From NCBI GenBank assembly GCA_045531955.1, contig JAZSFC010000006.1, positions 1-64,000 on the forward strand: a stretch of 64,000 nucleotides of DNA. The letters are read 5' to 3'. Of this stretch, positions 44,169-53,296 are shown one piece after another. The stretch's first letter is position 1; each line of letters opens with the position of its first letter. Both the position numbers and the translations under genes were made by a program. The notes under the pieces were generated by a model that was not told the DNA's origin, made no database searches, and worked only from the letters and a program-made list of their open reading frames with translations. This DNA is from SIG299 sp045531955. Lineage in GTDB: Bacteria; Bacillota; Clostridia; Lachnospirales; Lachnospiraceae.

Positions 44169-45649
44169 TAGTCATCCTCTCCTTTCTTTTTCTTCTTATA
44201 AGCTTTAAATCCAAACCAGAATACTACCAGCACCAGAATGCCGGTTAAAATCCAGCTTAAGTTTTCGGTCAGCACCTGATTACGGAAACGCTTGAAGGCA
44301 ATGGAATAATAATCTCTTGCCATACCGATTTCTAAGTAATGCATGGCCTTTTCGTAATCACCGGCAGTAAGATATGCCTTACCGATACCGGTGTTTGCAA
44401 GCTCATTATTTTCATCTAACTCCAGTACTCTTTCCCAAATAGCTACTGCCTCTGCTTCATCACCATCGTAACGGAGAGAAACTGCCTCGTTAATGAGTCG
44501 TCCGTATTCCGTTTCCTCAAAGCAGATGATGTTTGCCTTGGTAGCATCCAGTACTGCAATTTTTCCGCCGATATCTTCTACTGCCGCAGCCAGGGTAAAG
44601 GTACCTTCCTGTGTTCCAAGGCCGCCGAAGATATAAAGCAGATTTCCTTCGTGGTCATAAGTGAAAATACGGCCGCGCTTTCTGTCAAGACAGGAATAAA
44701 TACCGTTGTCTCTGTAAACAACGTCGGTAAACTGGGAAGCACCGGAATAATCGCTGGTACCGTCAATCAGTAAGTCGCCACCCACATTGGCATTGGCACC
44801 CTTTTTGATTACGTCTTCGCCTCTAGGGTTCAGTCTTCTTACGCCCTGAACACCGGTGGCGTCAATATTGGAGGCATATACAAAGCCCTCCGGATCGATA
44901 TCGATACCGGTGAATTCGGTTGGAATGAACAGCTGCTGGTTTGCACGCTCTTCTTTGGTTGCCAGACGCTTCCAGAACTTATCCCAGGCAGAAATCTCTA
45001 CGTTAATGGTACCGAAGAAGTTCGTAAACTGTCCGTTGCTTTCAAATACCATGATACCTTCGAACATATTCTGTGCAATAACATATACACGGTCTGCATA
45101 GTCTACGGTAACCTTCATCGGGCTGAATACGAAGCCATCGTCCAAGCTTTCGGACTGCGGATTTTCAATAATCTGCATTACGTTTTCGTTTTCATCTAAT
45201 ACAACAACACGCTTGTTTTTCATGTCTGCCACATACAGCCATCCGCGCTCGGAAACGCAGACACCATATGGGGAATTAAACTTATCTTCCTCGCCGTTGT
45301 TGTTAAAGGTAGTAATTACTTTTTTAACATTTTTCATTGCGTTATCCAGGATAACAATACGGTTGTTACCGGTATCTGCAATGTAAATATCTCCGTTTTC
45401 TGCCAAACACATATCCTGCGGTGTTTTAAATGCACCCAGGGCTTCGCCGCCCCAGGTAAAGTCCAAACCGGATACGGTGCGGGACGGAATGTACGGAGCC
45501 GGAGTATAATGGATATACTCTCTGTAGTCATAATTGTAAGAATCGTATGGCAGTTCGTCTGCCATAGCGGTTATACCCTCTGTTGTCAAAAGAACAATCA
45601 GTGTCAGACAAAGAGAGATAACTGCTTTGAATTTCGTAAGTTTTCTCAT
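44168..45649 (-). CDS. NHL-propeller/TPR protein with C-terminal membrane anchor
   Basis: 493 residues. Signal peptide (~1-30, ending AMA), then a six-bladed NHL-type propeller at ~60-360 with repeated units such as ICIAD/IYIADTGNNRIVILD and LYVADMKNKRVVVLDEN. A short TPR-like pair follows (~390-450: EAVAIWERVLELDENNELANTGIGKAYLTAGDYEKAMHYLE), then a membrane helix at ~463-482 and a KKKKKGEDD tail inside. The propeller therefore faces outward and could bind protein or glycan. Co-transcribed with permeases upstream (15-bp gap) and Yip1 downstream (overlap). Role unknown. Confidence 0.75.
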   Translation of the reverse strand: MRKLTKFKAVISLCLTLIVLLTTEGITAMADELPYDSYNYDYREYIHYTPAPYIPSRTVSGLDFTWGGEALGAFKTPQDMCLAENGDIYIADTGNNRIVILDNAMKNVKKVITTFNNNGEEDKFNSPYGVCVSERGWLYVADMKNKRVVVLDENENVMQIIENPQSESLDDGFVFSPMKVTVDYADRVYVIAQNMFEGIMVFESNGQFTNFFGTINVEISAWDKFWKRLATKEERANQQLFIPTEFTGIDIDPEGFVYASNIDATGVQGVRRLNPRGEDVIKKGANANVGGDLLIDGTSDYSGASQFTDVVYRDNGIYSCLDRKRGRIFTYDHEGNLLYIFGGLGTQEGTFTLAAAVEDIGGKIAVLDATKANIICFEETEYGRLINEAVSLRYDGDEAEAVAIWERVLELDENNELANTGIGKAYLTAGDYEKAMHYLEIGMARDYYSIAFKRFRNQVLTENLSWILTGILVLVVFWFGFKAYKKKKKGEDD

Positions 45650-45664
45650 ATATTTGCCCTCCTG

Positions 45665-46552
45665 TTATTCTTTCATACCGGATGATGTCATGGTTTCCAA
45701 GACGTTACTCTGACAAATCAGGAAGAAGATAATTGGTACTGCCGAAATCATGAAGGTTACGGCTGCTCCCGCACCGGCTCTTGCCGCACCACCGGCAGAA
45801 ATCTGGTACAATGCATACTGCAGAGGCTTTAACTGCTCATCACGAAGGAAGGTACCACCAGTGTTGCTCCACATCTGCTGGAACTGGAAGATTGCCAGTG
45901 TTAACCAAGCCGGTTTTACGTTTGGCATTACGATGCTCCAGAAAATCTTAAATTCGGAAGCACCGTCCAGTCTTGCGGATTCCATCAGGGAGTCCGGAAG
46001 CTGTTCCATGAACTGCTTCATGAGGTAGAGACCCATACCAAATGCACATGCCGGAAGGATAAGTGCCCAGTAGCTGTTGTTAATTCCTAACCAGGAAATA
46101 ATTATGTACTGTGGTGTCTGTGTAACGGTCCAGGAGAACATCATGGACAGCACTACCATCTGGAACAGGATTTTCTTTCCCGGGAAATTGTGCTTTGCCA
46201 GTGGATATGCCGCCAGGGAAGCAATAATAACGTGACCAATCATACCGCCACCGGTAATAATAATGGTATTTAACATATATCTGGAAAACGGAACCCAGGT
46301 ATCATTCATGAGAATAAACAGGTCGGAGAAGTTTTCCAGGGTAGGGTTTCGAACGAAAATCTTTGGTGGGAACTGGAACAATTCATCCAGTGGCTTTAAC
46401 GCGTTGTTAATTAACATAACAAGCGGAATTGCCATTGCCACACCGCAGATACCCATGAGTACAAATAACAGGGTATTACCCGCCATGGAGCGGTTTAATT
46501 TCTTTTCTCTCTTATAGGAGCGCTTGCGTCTTCTTTTTACTTTTTCAGCCAT
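45665..46552 (-). CDS. ABC sugar permease, MalG type (second system)
   Basis: 295 residues, six helices, very basic N-terminus (EKVKRRRKRSYKREKKLNRS). EAA loop PDSLMESARLDGASEFKIFWSIVMPNVKP. Its ATG overlaps the stop of its MalF partner (TAATG). It belongs with the large binding-protein fusion at 47513 rather than with the lipoprotein at 34521, judging by order. It differs clearly in sequence from the permease at 39250. Confidence 0.92.
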   Translation of the reverse strand: MAEKVKRRRKRSYKREKKLNRSMAGNTLLFVLMGICGVAMAIPLVMLINNALKPLDELFQFPPKIFVRNPTLENFSDLFILMNDTWVPFSRYMLNTIIITGGGMIGHVIIASLAAYPLAKHNFPGKKILFQMVVLSMMFSWTVTQTPQYIIISWLGINNSYWALILPACAFGMGLYLMKQFMEQLPDSLMESARLDGASEFKIFWSIVMPNVKPAWLTLAIFQFQQMWSNTGGTFLRDEQLKPLQYALYQISAGGAARAGAGAAVTFMISAVPIIFFLICQSNVLETMTSSGMKE

Positions 46553-47496
46553 TATTCGCCAACCCTCCTTAACAGTTTCTGTACTAACTGGTTACTGCCC
46601 ACCATGAGCAGGAACAAGATAGTTGCAATTGCGGATGCGTAACCCATTTCCAAACGTACGGTACCATAGTCAAGCAAGTGTGTAACTACGGTTGCACCGG
46701 CATAGTTTACGGATGGGTTACCTGCTAAGTTCAGGGATACATCGGCAATTGCGAAGGACGATGTAATCTGCATTACGGCACCGAACATTAACTGAGGCTT
46801 CATAGCCGGAAGTGTTACGTACCATAATTCCTGCCAACGGTTCTTAACACCGTCTAAGGCAGCTGCTTCATACATGCTCTTGTCTACGGTCTGGAGACCT
46901 GCGATGAAGGACAGGAAGCCGGTACCCAGGGACAGCCACAGCTGAACCACAATCAGGAACGGAAGGACATATTTTTCTGTCTGCATCCACTGTACTGCTT
47001 CATCCAAAACTCCAAGCTTTAATAAAATACCGTTTAAGTAACCATAACGGTCACCGGTAAGAATCAGGTTCCATACCATGTAGCCGTTACCACAAATGGA
47101 TGGTGCATAGAAGATAAGTGTAAGGAAAGCTCTAAGCGCGCCCTTAAATTCGTTAATAATCCAAGCGAAGAGGAGACACAGCATGTAGCTGACCGGACCT
47201 GTAATAACCGCTAAGATTAAGGTGTTCTTTAAGGACTTCATGAAAATGTCGTCCTCAAGGAACAGTTTGATATAGTTTTTCCAGCCTACAAAAGTAGGCA
47301 TTTCTAACATGTTGTAATATGTAAAACTGAAACCAACCGCCATTACAACCGGCAACACCGTAAAGAAGAAGAACAGGATGAAATACGGAGCTATCATGAT
47401 ATAAGACGCTTTGGACTTTTTGATACGATACCACAGCTTACCCTGCTTCTTGGCAACTTCCAGGGCCTGTGCGGATCTGTCGTTTGTATCTGCCAT
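46552..47496 (-). CDS. ABC sugar permease, MalF type (second system)
   Basis: 314 residues, six helices, with EAA loop KSMYEAAALDGVKNRWQELWYVTLPAMKP. An N-terminal cytoplasmic stretch of ~30 residues (DTNDRSAQALEVAKKQGKLWYRIKKSKASY) precedes the first helix. The gene begins 16 bp after the binding-protein fusion, the normal order of binding protein, MalF, MalG. Confidence 0.92.
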   Translation of the reverse strand: MADTNDRSAQALEVAKKQGKLWYRIKKSKASYIMIAPYFILFFFFTVLPVVMAVGFSFTYYNMLEMPTFVGWKNYIKLFLEDDIFMKSLKNTLILAVITGPVSYMLCLLFAWIINEFKGALRAFLTLIFYAPSICGNGYMVWNLILTGDRYGYLNGILLKLGVLDEAVQWMQTEKYVLPFLIVVQLWLSLGTGFLSFIAGLQTVDKSMYEAAALDGVKNRWQELWYVTLPAMKPQLMFGAVMQITSSFAIADVSLNLAGNPSVNYAGATVVTHLLDYGTVRLEMGYASAIATILFLLMVGSNQLVQKLLRRVGE

Positions 47497-47512
47497 TTTA
47501 TTTAGCTCCTTT

Positions 47513-50491
47513 CTATTTGTCTAATTCTAACTCTTCTCTCTTGTAGTTGATTTCGGCATTGATGTAAATTACCTGGTCCATCAGCTCTTCTCGAGGGAAG
47601 GAGGTATCCGGTGTTGTAACTACCGAATAGAATGCGTTGTTTACGTTTCTCCAGGAGTAGTAACCACCCGGAACCTGAGGAATACCCTTAACCCATTCCA
47701 TGGATTTTTCCAGCGCCTGGAAGTCGTTTACCGGCCAAGCCATGTTGGTGAAGGATTCATAGTTTGCGGTAGGAACACGAGCTGCGGAACCCATCAGGGA
47801 TTCCATTTCACGACCGTACATGGTCTGTGTTTCTGCGGAGGTCCACCACTTTAAGAACTCCCAGGATTCTTCCGGATATTCGGTATCGGACATAATCATA
47901 GAGGTTAAGCCGGTACATGCTACGGTACGGTCAATGGTTCCGTCTTTCTTTACGGTACCAGGAATCTGGGTAAAGCTCCATAAACCTGCGATATCCGGAG
48001 CGGATACGGCGAAGTTGTTATAGGTTGTGTAGTCAGCGATGATGATTGGGGATTCACCGGTACGGAATCTTTCTTCTACGCTGGTTGCACGGTCTAACTT
48101 GTAGTCTGTATAGTAATTACAGAACATCTTGAATACATTTACTGCAATATCGGAATCCAATTCGGAAGCGGTACCGTCTTCGTTATAGTACTGTCCGCCG
48201 TTCTGATATAACAGGGAAGCAAATAACTGCTCATTCGGAAGCATACCGAATTCCATCTGGTTCTTTGCAAGCACGGTCATGGCAACTTTTACGTCGTCCC
48301 ATGTTTCCGGAACTTCAAGACCGATTTCCGCTAAGATGTCTTTACGGTAGAACATAACCGGATAGGTAATGGTTTCCGGTAAACCGAAAAGCTGTCCGTC
48401 ATACATAAACTGTGTATAAGATGCTTCAGGGAAACGCTTTAAAATCTCCTGATAATCAGGGAATTCGGCCAGGTCAAGAACCGCACCACGGATACCGTAG
48501 TTAACCGGAGTATCGTTACCGGTAAATAATACCGCACCGGCTGCACCGTTGGTATTTGCTACCTGGATAGCCACGTCAGGACCTTCGCCTACCAGCTTTG
48601 CCTTAAGTAAGGTGTTCATATCTACCAGCTGTACGTTTACGCTGATGCCGGTCTTGTTTGTGAAGGTTTCATCGATTAAGGCCTTAATTACGTTTGCCTG
48701 GTCACGGCCGGAACCAACCCAGAGGGTCAATGCTGCCGCGTTTTCATCGGTGGAAACGCTACCGATGTTGTTGTAATCAATAACGAAAGAGTAATATAAT
48801 CTCTTAATTTCGTGAGATAAGCCTGCAAAGAAACCTGCATCTCTGTCTTCCGGCTGTGCGTCCGGAGAGTAAACGGTAATGCAGTCCAGTGCCAAAGGCT
48901 GGCTGATAACCTGGGTAATCCAGTTACCGCAGGCACGGACATTCGCCTTGAAGGAACCAAGGACACGAACCACGTATTCGTTATCCTCAATAACATCGTC
49001 CAGCTGGTCTCTCATGGTAAGAAGAACGGTCTTCTTGTCGGAGTTCTTACCTGCTACCACTTCCAGCTTTTCCAGTGCCAGATTAATAATCTCTCTTGCA
49101 GAAACCAGCTTGCCGGTTAATTCCGGTAAGGTAGCTTCCAGCTGGTAGTCACGGTAGGTATCCGGAGCAACACCGGTTACCTTAATGATACTTCTGTAAA
49201 TATCGTTTAACTGCTGAACCCCTTCTTCTACCAAGCCGACGATTTCGGAGAACTCACCCAGTACGTTTTCCATACGGATGGTGTGCTTTCCTGCCTCTAA
49301 ATAGAACTTAAATGCCTCACCGTCTTCGCCTGAAAGAACCTCGGTTCTCCAGTTCTGTTCGTAGTTAAATTCGTAATTGTTTAATTCCGCAAACGGAACC
49401 TCGCCGTCGATGGTGATACGGCGGGATACCGCAACGCCTCGGCTGAAGTTCTGCTTTGCATTCAGGGCGATTTCATAGTAGCCGCTTTCTGCCACGTTGA
49501 AATCCCATTCAATCCACTGTCCGACCAGTCTCCAGGAGTTGCCGCCGATGGTGTTATTAAGAAGTTCCTTGGCACTTGCCGGAACTACATCCACGGAAGC
49601 CTGATCCTGAGTAGGATATAACATCTGGGAGGATGTCTTGCTTGCGTATTCTGCTTCAATGGTAACTACCTTGCCGGTGGAATCCTTGACGCCCTGTGCG
49701 TCCCAGGCTGCCTTAACCTCTGTATAAGCAGGTGTTTCTTCGGCATGGTCTAATACCAGCTTGTTGATAAGCATCGGTTCCTTGATGGAAACTACGCTGA
49801 TGGTGTGGGTACCCTTGGTGAAATATACAGACAACGGTGTGGTAATATAACCGTCACTGTCGTATACATATCTGGTCTGCCATTCCGGAATCTCTTTCAT
49901 GCCCGGCTTAACATCGTTACCCTGGTTGTCTTTTTCCCAAAGCTTTACGGTAACACCGTTTTCGTCAACGGTGGTGCTATCCACTTCACTTGCCCATACA
50001 CGGGAGAAGGTGGTCATGGAAAATTCCTTAAACGGAAGTGCTCCGTCAATGAAAATACTTCTTTCAATATCGGAGTTCTTACCCGGTACCGGATAATATA
50101 CGAAGGACATATTGTACAGTCCGTCTTCCGGAACAGTAACTTCAAATTCAATTAAAGAATCTTCTGTGGTCAGGACACTATTTCCTGCCATTCCCTCATA
50201 GTCGGTGTAAACTTCAGGCTGTGCCGCAGCTCCTGCTTCCTCATAGCGGACATAGGAATCTGCTCCTACCTCTACCACTGCCGTCGGATATGCTGCACCG
50301 CTGTATTGTTTTACATAGTCTTTGTAGCTTAAGATGGAATCGTCGATATTATAAGTTCCGATAATCTCCTCAAACTCATCCATGCTAAGGTCGGTCTGTG
50401 CACCGGATTCTCTGTAAAAGCCCGGATAAATGGTTACCAGAAGTACGGCAACCAGCAGTAGAACCAATGCCTTTTTCCACACGCCTTTCAT
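47513..50491 (-). CDS. Substrate-binding protein fused to two CBM-like modules (992 aa)
   Basis: N-terminal hydrophobic segment (~7-25) without a lipobox Cys, so signal peptide or membrane anchor. Two beta-sandwich modules follow: ~70-265 (YVRYEEAGAAAQPEVYTDYEGM ... INKLVLDHAEE) and ~275-410 (VVTIEAEYASKTSSQMLYPT ... HTIRMENVLGEFSEI), both of CBM6/35-like pattern. A helical linker (~415-560) leads to a family 1-type binding protein (~590-990: TLWVGSGRDQANVIKALIDETF, LFGLPETITYPVMFYRKDIL, ESWEFLKWWTSAETQTMYG). Binding proteins are usually 400-500 residues, so the fusion doubles that. It precedes its permease pair. The modules may bind the chain whose end the binding domain takes up. Confidence 0.78.
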   Translation of the reverse strand: MKGVWKKALVLLLVAVLLVTIYPGFYRESGAQTDLSMDEFEEIIGTYNIDDSILSYKDYVKQYSGAAYPTAVVEVGADSYVRYEEAGAAAQPEVYTDYEGMAGNSVLTTEDSLIEFEVTVPEDGLYNMSFVYYPVPGKNSDIERSIFIDGALPFKEFSMTTFSRVWASEVDSTTVDENGVTVKLWEKDNQGNDVKPGMKEIPEWQTRYVYDSDGYITTPLSVYFTKGTHTISVVSIKEPMLINKLVLDHAEETPAYTEVKAAWDAQGVKDSTGKVVTIEAEYASKTSSQMLYPTQDQASVDVVPASAKELLNNTIGGNSWRLVGQWIEWDFNVAESGYYEIALNAKQNFSRGVAVSRRITIDGEVPFAELNNYEFNYEQNWRTEVLSGEDGEAFKFYLEAGKHTIRMENVLGEFSEIVGLVEEGVQQLNDIYRSIIKVTGVAPDTYRDYQLEATLPELTGKLVSAREIINLALEKLEVVAGKNSDKKTVLLTMRDQLDDVIEDNEYVVRVLGSFKANVRACGNWITQVISQPLALDCITVYSPDAQPEDRDAGFFAGLSHEIKRLYYSFVIDYNNIGSVSTDENAAALTLWVGSGRDQANVIKALIDETFTNKTGISVNVQLVDMNTLLKAKLVGEGPDVAIQVANTNGAAGAVLFTGNDTPVNYGIRGAVLDLAEFPDYQEILKRFPEASYTQFMYDGQLFGLPETITYPVMFYRKDILAEIGLEVPETWDDVKVAMTVLAKNQMEFGMLPNEQLFASLLYQNGGQYYNEDGTASELDSDIAVNVFKMFCNYYTDYKLDRATSVEERFRTGESPIIIADYTTYNNFAVSAPDIAGLWSFTQIPGTVKKDGTIDRTVACTGLTSMIMSDTEYPEESWEFLKWWTSAETQTMYGREMESLMGSAARVPTANYESFTNMAWPVNDFQALEKSMEWVKGIPQVPGGYYSWRNVNNAFYSVVTTPDTSFPREELMDQVIYINAEINYKREELELDK

Positions 50492-50504
50492 TTTTTATCC
50501 TCCT

Positions 50505-52031
50505 TTATTTGTTGAACGATTCGCTGATCGGATATGTCTTTAAATCCGGCATTTCATCCAGCGTAATTACCGCTTCATGTTCGTATGCTTTCTTCATCAT
50601 GTATTCTTCCGTATACTGTTCGGAAAGCTGGGCTTTGATGCCGACGGTCTTTCTGACAAACTCGCCGGACCAGGTTGCCCACATGCCCCACATGGCACCG
50701 TCACGAACCAAAAGGTCCGGATCCGGAATACATCCGTTTTCGGTTAAGTAAACCAGCTTTCGCTCGGTTGAATACTCGGCCACTTCAAAAAACTTTGTCG
50801 CCTGGGAGGTATATACCTTTTCGCCCGGATAAATATCCTCACCCACAATATCTACATATTCATCACCCGGATACCAGTCGGCCGCCTGACCGTTCCATAC
50901 CCAGATTAAATTATTCAGTCCATACTCATTTGTCAGCTTGTCGTAAAGGAGAACCCATAACTCCTTATATGCCTCCGGTCCGGATGCTCCCCACCAGAAC
51001 CAGCCGCCGCTGGCCTCATGAAGCGGACGGAACAGAATCGGAATACCTGCCGCCTGTATCTCTAACAGAGGCTGTGCAATGTTGTCGATATCCTTCATTA
51101 ACATGTCATACCCTGCCTGGTCCTGACCGTTTAATGCTTTCTTTAAATTAAAGGTGGTACTGTCGGTATAGAAGGTTCCCCACCACTCATTTCTGGCGTA
51201 GGTTTCTGCAGTATTCCAATGCCAGCAAAGGGTTACGATACCACCCTTATCCCAATAAGCCTGCACTTTTGTAGGAAGTCGTAAAGAAGACCCGTGAGCC
51301 TGGTTGACACCGTTATAATCCATTAAATCCATACCGAGAATCACCGGCTGCTTGCCGGTAACGTTCTGGATGACCTGCATTTCCTTGCCGAAGGCACCAT
51401 CATCACAGTACTGACCGGACAGAACCTTTTTCCCGTACATATCAACCAAAAAGCTCATTAAACGTTTTGCTTCGTCTGTTGCATTTGGGTTAATCAGCTT
51501 TGCCTCTACCTGATATAAATCATCCGGTATCGGAGCGGCAGTCTGTACCGTCATCTTATCTAACATAATCCAGCCCCAGGACACGCCCACCGATACGGTA
51601 TGCTCTCCCGCGGATAGCCACACTCTTTTAATAACAGAATCCTGATAAAAGGTCTGGTCTGTGAAAATGTCACCAACAGGTTCTCCGTCTACGGAAACCG
51701 GATTTAATTTTTCGCCGCCGTTGCTGGCAATACGGAAAATCAAATCGTAAAATCCTTCTTTTTCGACATTAACCGTAAAAGTACAGCTGTCGGCATCTAC
51801 TTTTTGAAAACCGTCTACATATCCGTTTTTTGCGGTTACGTTTCCGGCAAGCTTCGCCTCTTCTGCCTCATACTCACCGAGAACCACCGGAACAAACGGT
51901 GTCGGTGTCGGAGTTTCTGTCGGAATCGGTGTTGCTGTTGCCATGCTTTCATCGTCTCCCTGTTTATTGTTACAGCCCGCCAGAGCCAAAAGCCCCAGGG
52001 CAAGCACTGTGTAAACCCAAGTCTTTTTCAT
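50505..52031 (-). CDS. Lipoprotein GH26 beta-mannanase with CBM35-like module
   Basis: 508 residues. Lipobox LALAGC (Cys20), Thr/Pro linker, CBM35-like sandwich at ~50-180 (YEAEEAKLAGNVTAKNG), GH26 barrel from ~185. Acid/base Glu339 in RPLHEASGGWFWWG; nucleophile Glu431 in YLTENGCIPDPD. It shares module order and HEASGG text with the enzyme at 9356. It lies between GH130_1 and the binding-protein fusion, so mannanase and importer are made together. Surface-anchored endo-mannanase. Confidence 0.92.
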   Translation of the reverse strand: MKKTWVYTVLALGLLALAGCNNKQGDDESMATATPIPTETPTPTPFVPVVLGEYEAEEAKLAGNVTAKNGYVDGFQKVDADSCTFTVNVEKEGFYDLIFRIASNGGEKLNPVSVDGEPVGDIFTDQTFYQDSVIKRVWLSAGEHTVSVGVSWGWIMLDKMTVQTAAPIPDDLYQVEAKLINPNATDEAKRLMSFLVDMYGKKVLSGQYCDDGAFGKEMQVIQNVTGKQPVILGMDLMDYNGVNQAHGSSLRLPTKVQAYWDKGGIVTLCWHWNTAETYARNEWWGTFYTDSTTFNLKKALNGQDQAGYDMLMKDIDNIAQPLLEIQAAGIPILFRPLHEASGGWFWWGASGPEAYKELWVLLYDKLTNEYGLNNLIWVWNGQAADWYPGDEYVDIVGEDIYPGEKVYTSQATKFFEVAEYSTERKLVYLTENGCIPDPDLLVRDGAMWGMWATWSGEFVRKTVGIKAQLSEQYTEEYMMKKAYEHEAVITLDEMPDLKTYPISESFNK

Positions 52032-52061
52032 GATTTCCTCACTTCTCTTACGGAAAGATTT

Positions 52062-53234
52062 TTACTTCATCAGTAATGCTTTGTTTTTCTCAATCAGTTC
52101 GCATCTTTGTCTTACACAATCCGGACTTCTCATCGGGTCCTCCGGTGTGTTGAATACGTAATCAATAAGACGTTCCATGGTAGTTCCCGCTACGTGGAGA
52201 CGTGTATCGCTGGATGCGTAGTAGATATAAACCTCTCCATTGTCTGTTGCAATGGCACCATTGGTAAATACCACATTGGAAACGTCGCCGACTCTTTCAG
52301 GGCCTCTAGGTCCGATGAGTAAGCCCGCAGGCTCTGCAATCACCTTGGACGGGTCGTTTAAATCGGTTGCAAATGCATAAATTACGTAACGTAAGCCCGC
52401 TGCGGTATTTCTAACGCCATGGGCAATGTGAATCCAACCCTTTTCGGTTTTGATAGGCACCGCACCCGCACCGTTCTTTGCTTCGGTGATGGTGTGATAC
52501 TTACGCTTACTTGTCATAACCTCTTCGTCCACCACGGCATTGGTGATGTCGTCGCAAAGGCCGAAGCCTACGCCACCGCCGGAGCCGGTATCGATGAAGT
52601 CATCCATCGGTCTTGTATAGAAAGCATACTTTCCGTTTACAAATTCCGGATGAAGCACTACGTTTCTCTGCTGAGGGGAACGGAGTGTAACCAGATTCGG
52701 AAGTCTTTCCCATGTTTTTAAATCTTTGGTTCTTACGATTCCTGCCGCTGCCACTGCTGCGGATAAATCTTTATTTTCAAGGTCTTTACTTTCGGAACAG
52801 AACACACCGTAAATCCATCCGTCCTCGTGCTTGGTAAGTCGCATGTCGTATACGTTGGTTTCTTCCGGACAAGTATCAGGAAGTACCACCGGATAATCCC
52901 AGAAACGGAAGCCCTCGGTTGGCTTGTCGCTTTCTGCCACTGCAAAGAAGGACTTTCTGTCGGCACCCTCTACTCTTGCCACCAGGTAATATTTTCCGTT
53001 TAATTCAATGGCACCGGAATTCATTACCGCGTTGATTCCGAGACGCTCTTCAAAGAAAGGATTGGTTTCTTCGTCGATGTCGTATCTCCAGATAACCGGG
53101 GCATGGTCTCTTGTTAATACCGGATTTTCGTAACGGTCGAAAATGCCGTTGTAGAAGCTTGCGTCTACGTTATTCTTTTTGTTCAGCAGCTCTTCCTGCT
53201 TTTTTACTTCTTCATAATACTTTGCATGAATCAT
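52062..53234 (-). CDS. GH130 subfamily 1 4-O-beta-mannosyl-glucose phosphorylase
   Basis: 390 residues, propeller fold, cytoplasmic. An N-terminal helix (KYYEEVKKQEELLNKKN) typical of subfamily 1 is present; general acid Asp130 is in NVYDMRLTKHEDGW; GSGGGVGFGLCDD and PEFVNGKYAFYTRP follow. It phosphorolyses Man-beta-1,4-Glc to mannose-1-phosphate and glucose (EC 2.4.1.281). The preceding gene makes its substrate by epimerising the reducing-end mannose of mannobiose. Length matches characterised members closely. Confidence 0.93.
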   Translation of the reverse strand: MIHAKYYEEVKKQEELLNKKNNVDASFYNGIFDRYENPVLTRDHAPVIWRYDIDEETNPFFEERLGINAVMNSGAIELNGKYYLVARVEGADRKSFFAVAESDKPTEGFRFWDYPVVLPDTCPEETNVYDMRLTKHEDGWIYGVFCSESKDLENKDLSAAVAAAGIVRTKDLKTWERLPNLVTLRSPQQRNVVLHPEFVNGKYAFYTRPMDDFIDTGSGGGVGFGLCDDITNAVVDEEVMTSKRKYHTITEAKNGAGAVPIKTEKGWIHIAHGVRNTAAGLRYVIYAFATDLNDPSKVIAEPAGLLIGPRGPERVGDVSNVVFTNGAIATDNGEVYIYYASSDTRLHVAGTTMERLIDYVFNTPEDPMRSPDCVRQRCELIEKNKALLMK

Positions 53235-53296
53235 GTTCTTCGTTCCTCATGTCTTTCCGTTTCGATTTATTTTGTAAATCCCATTACATATCTTCT

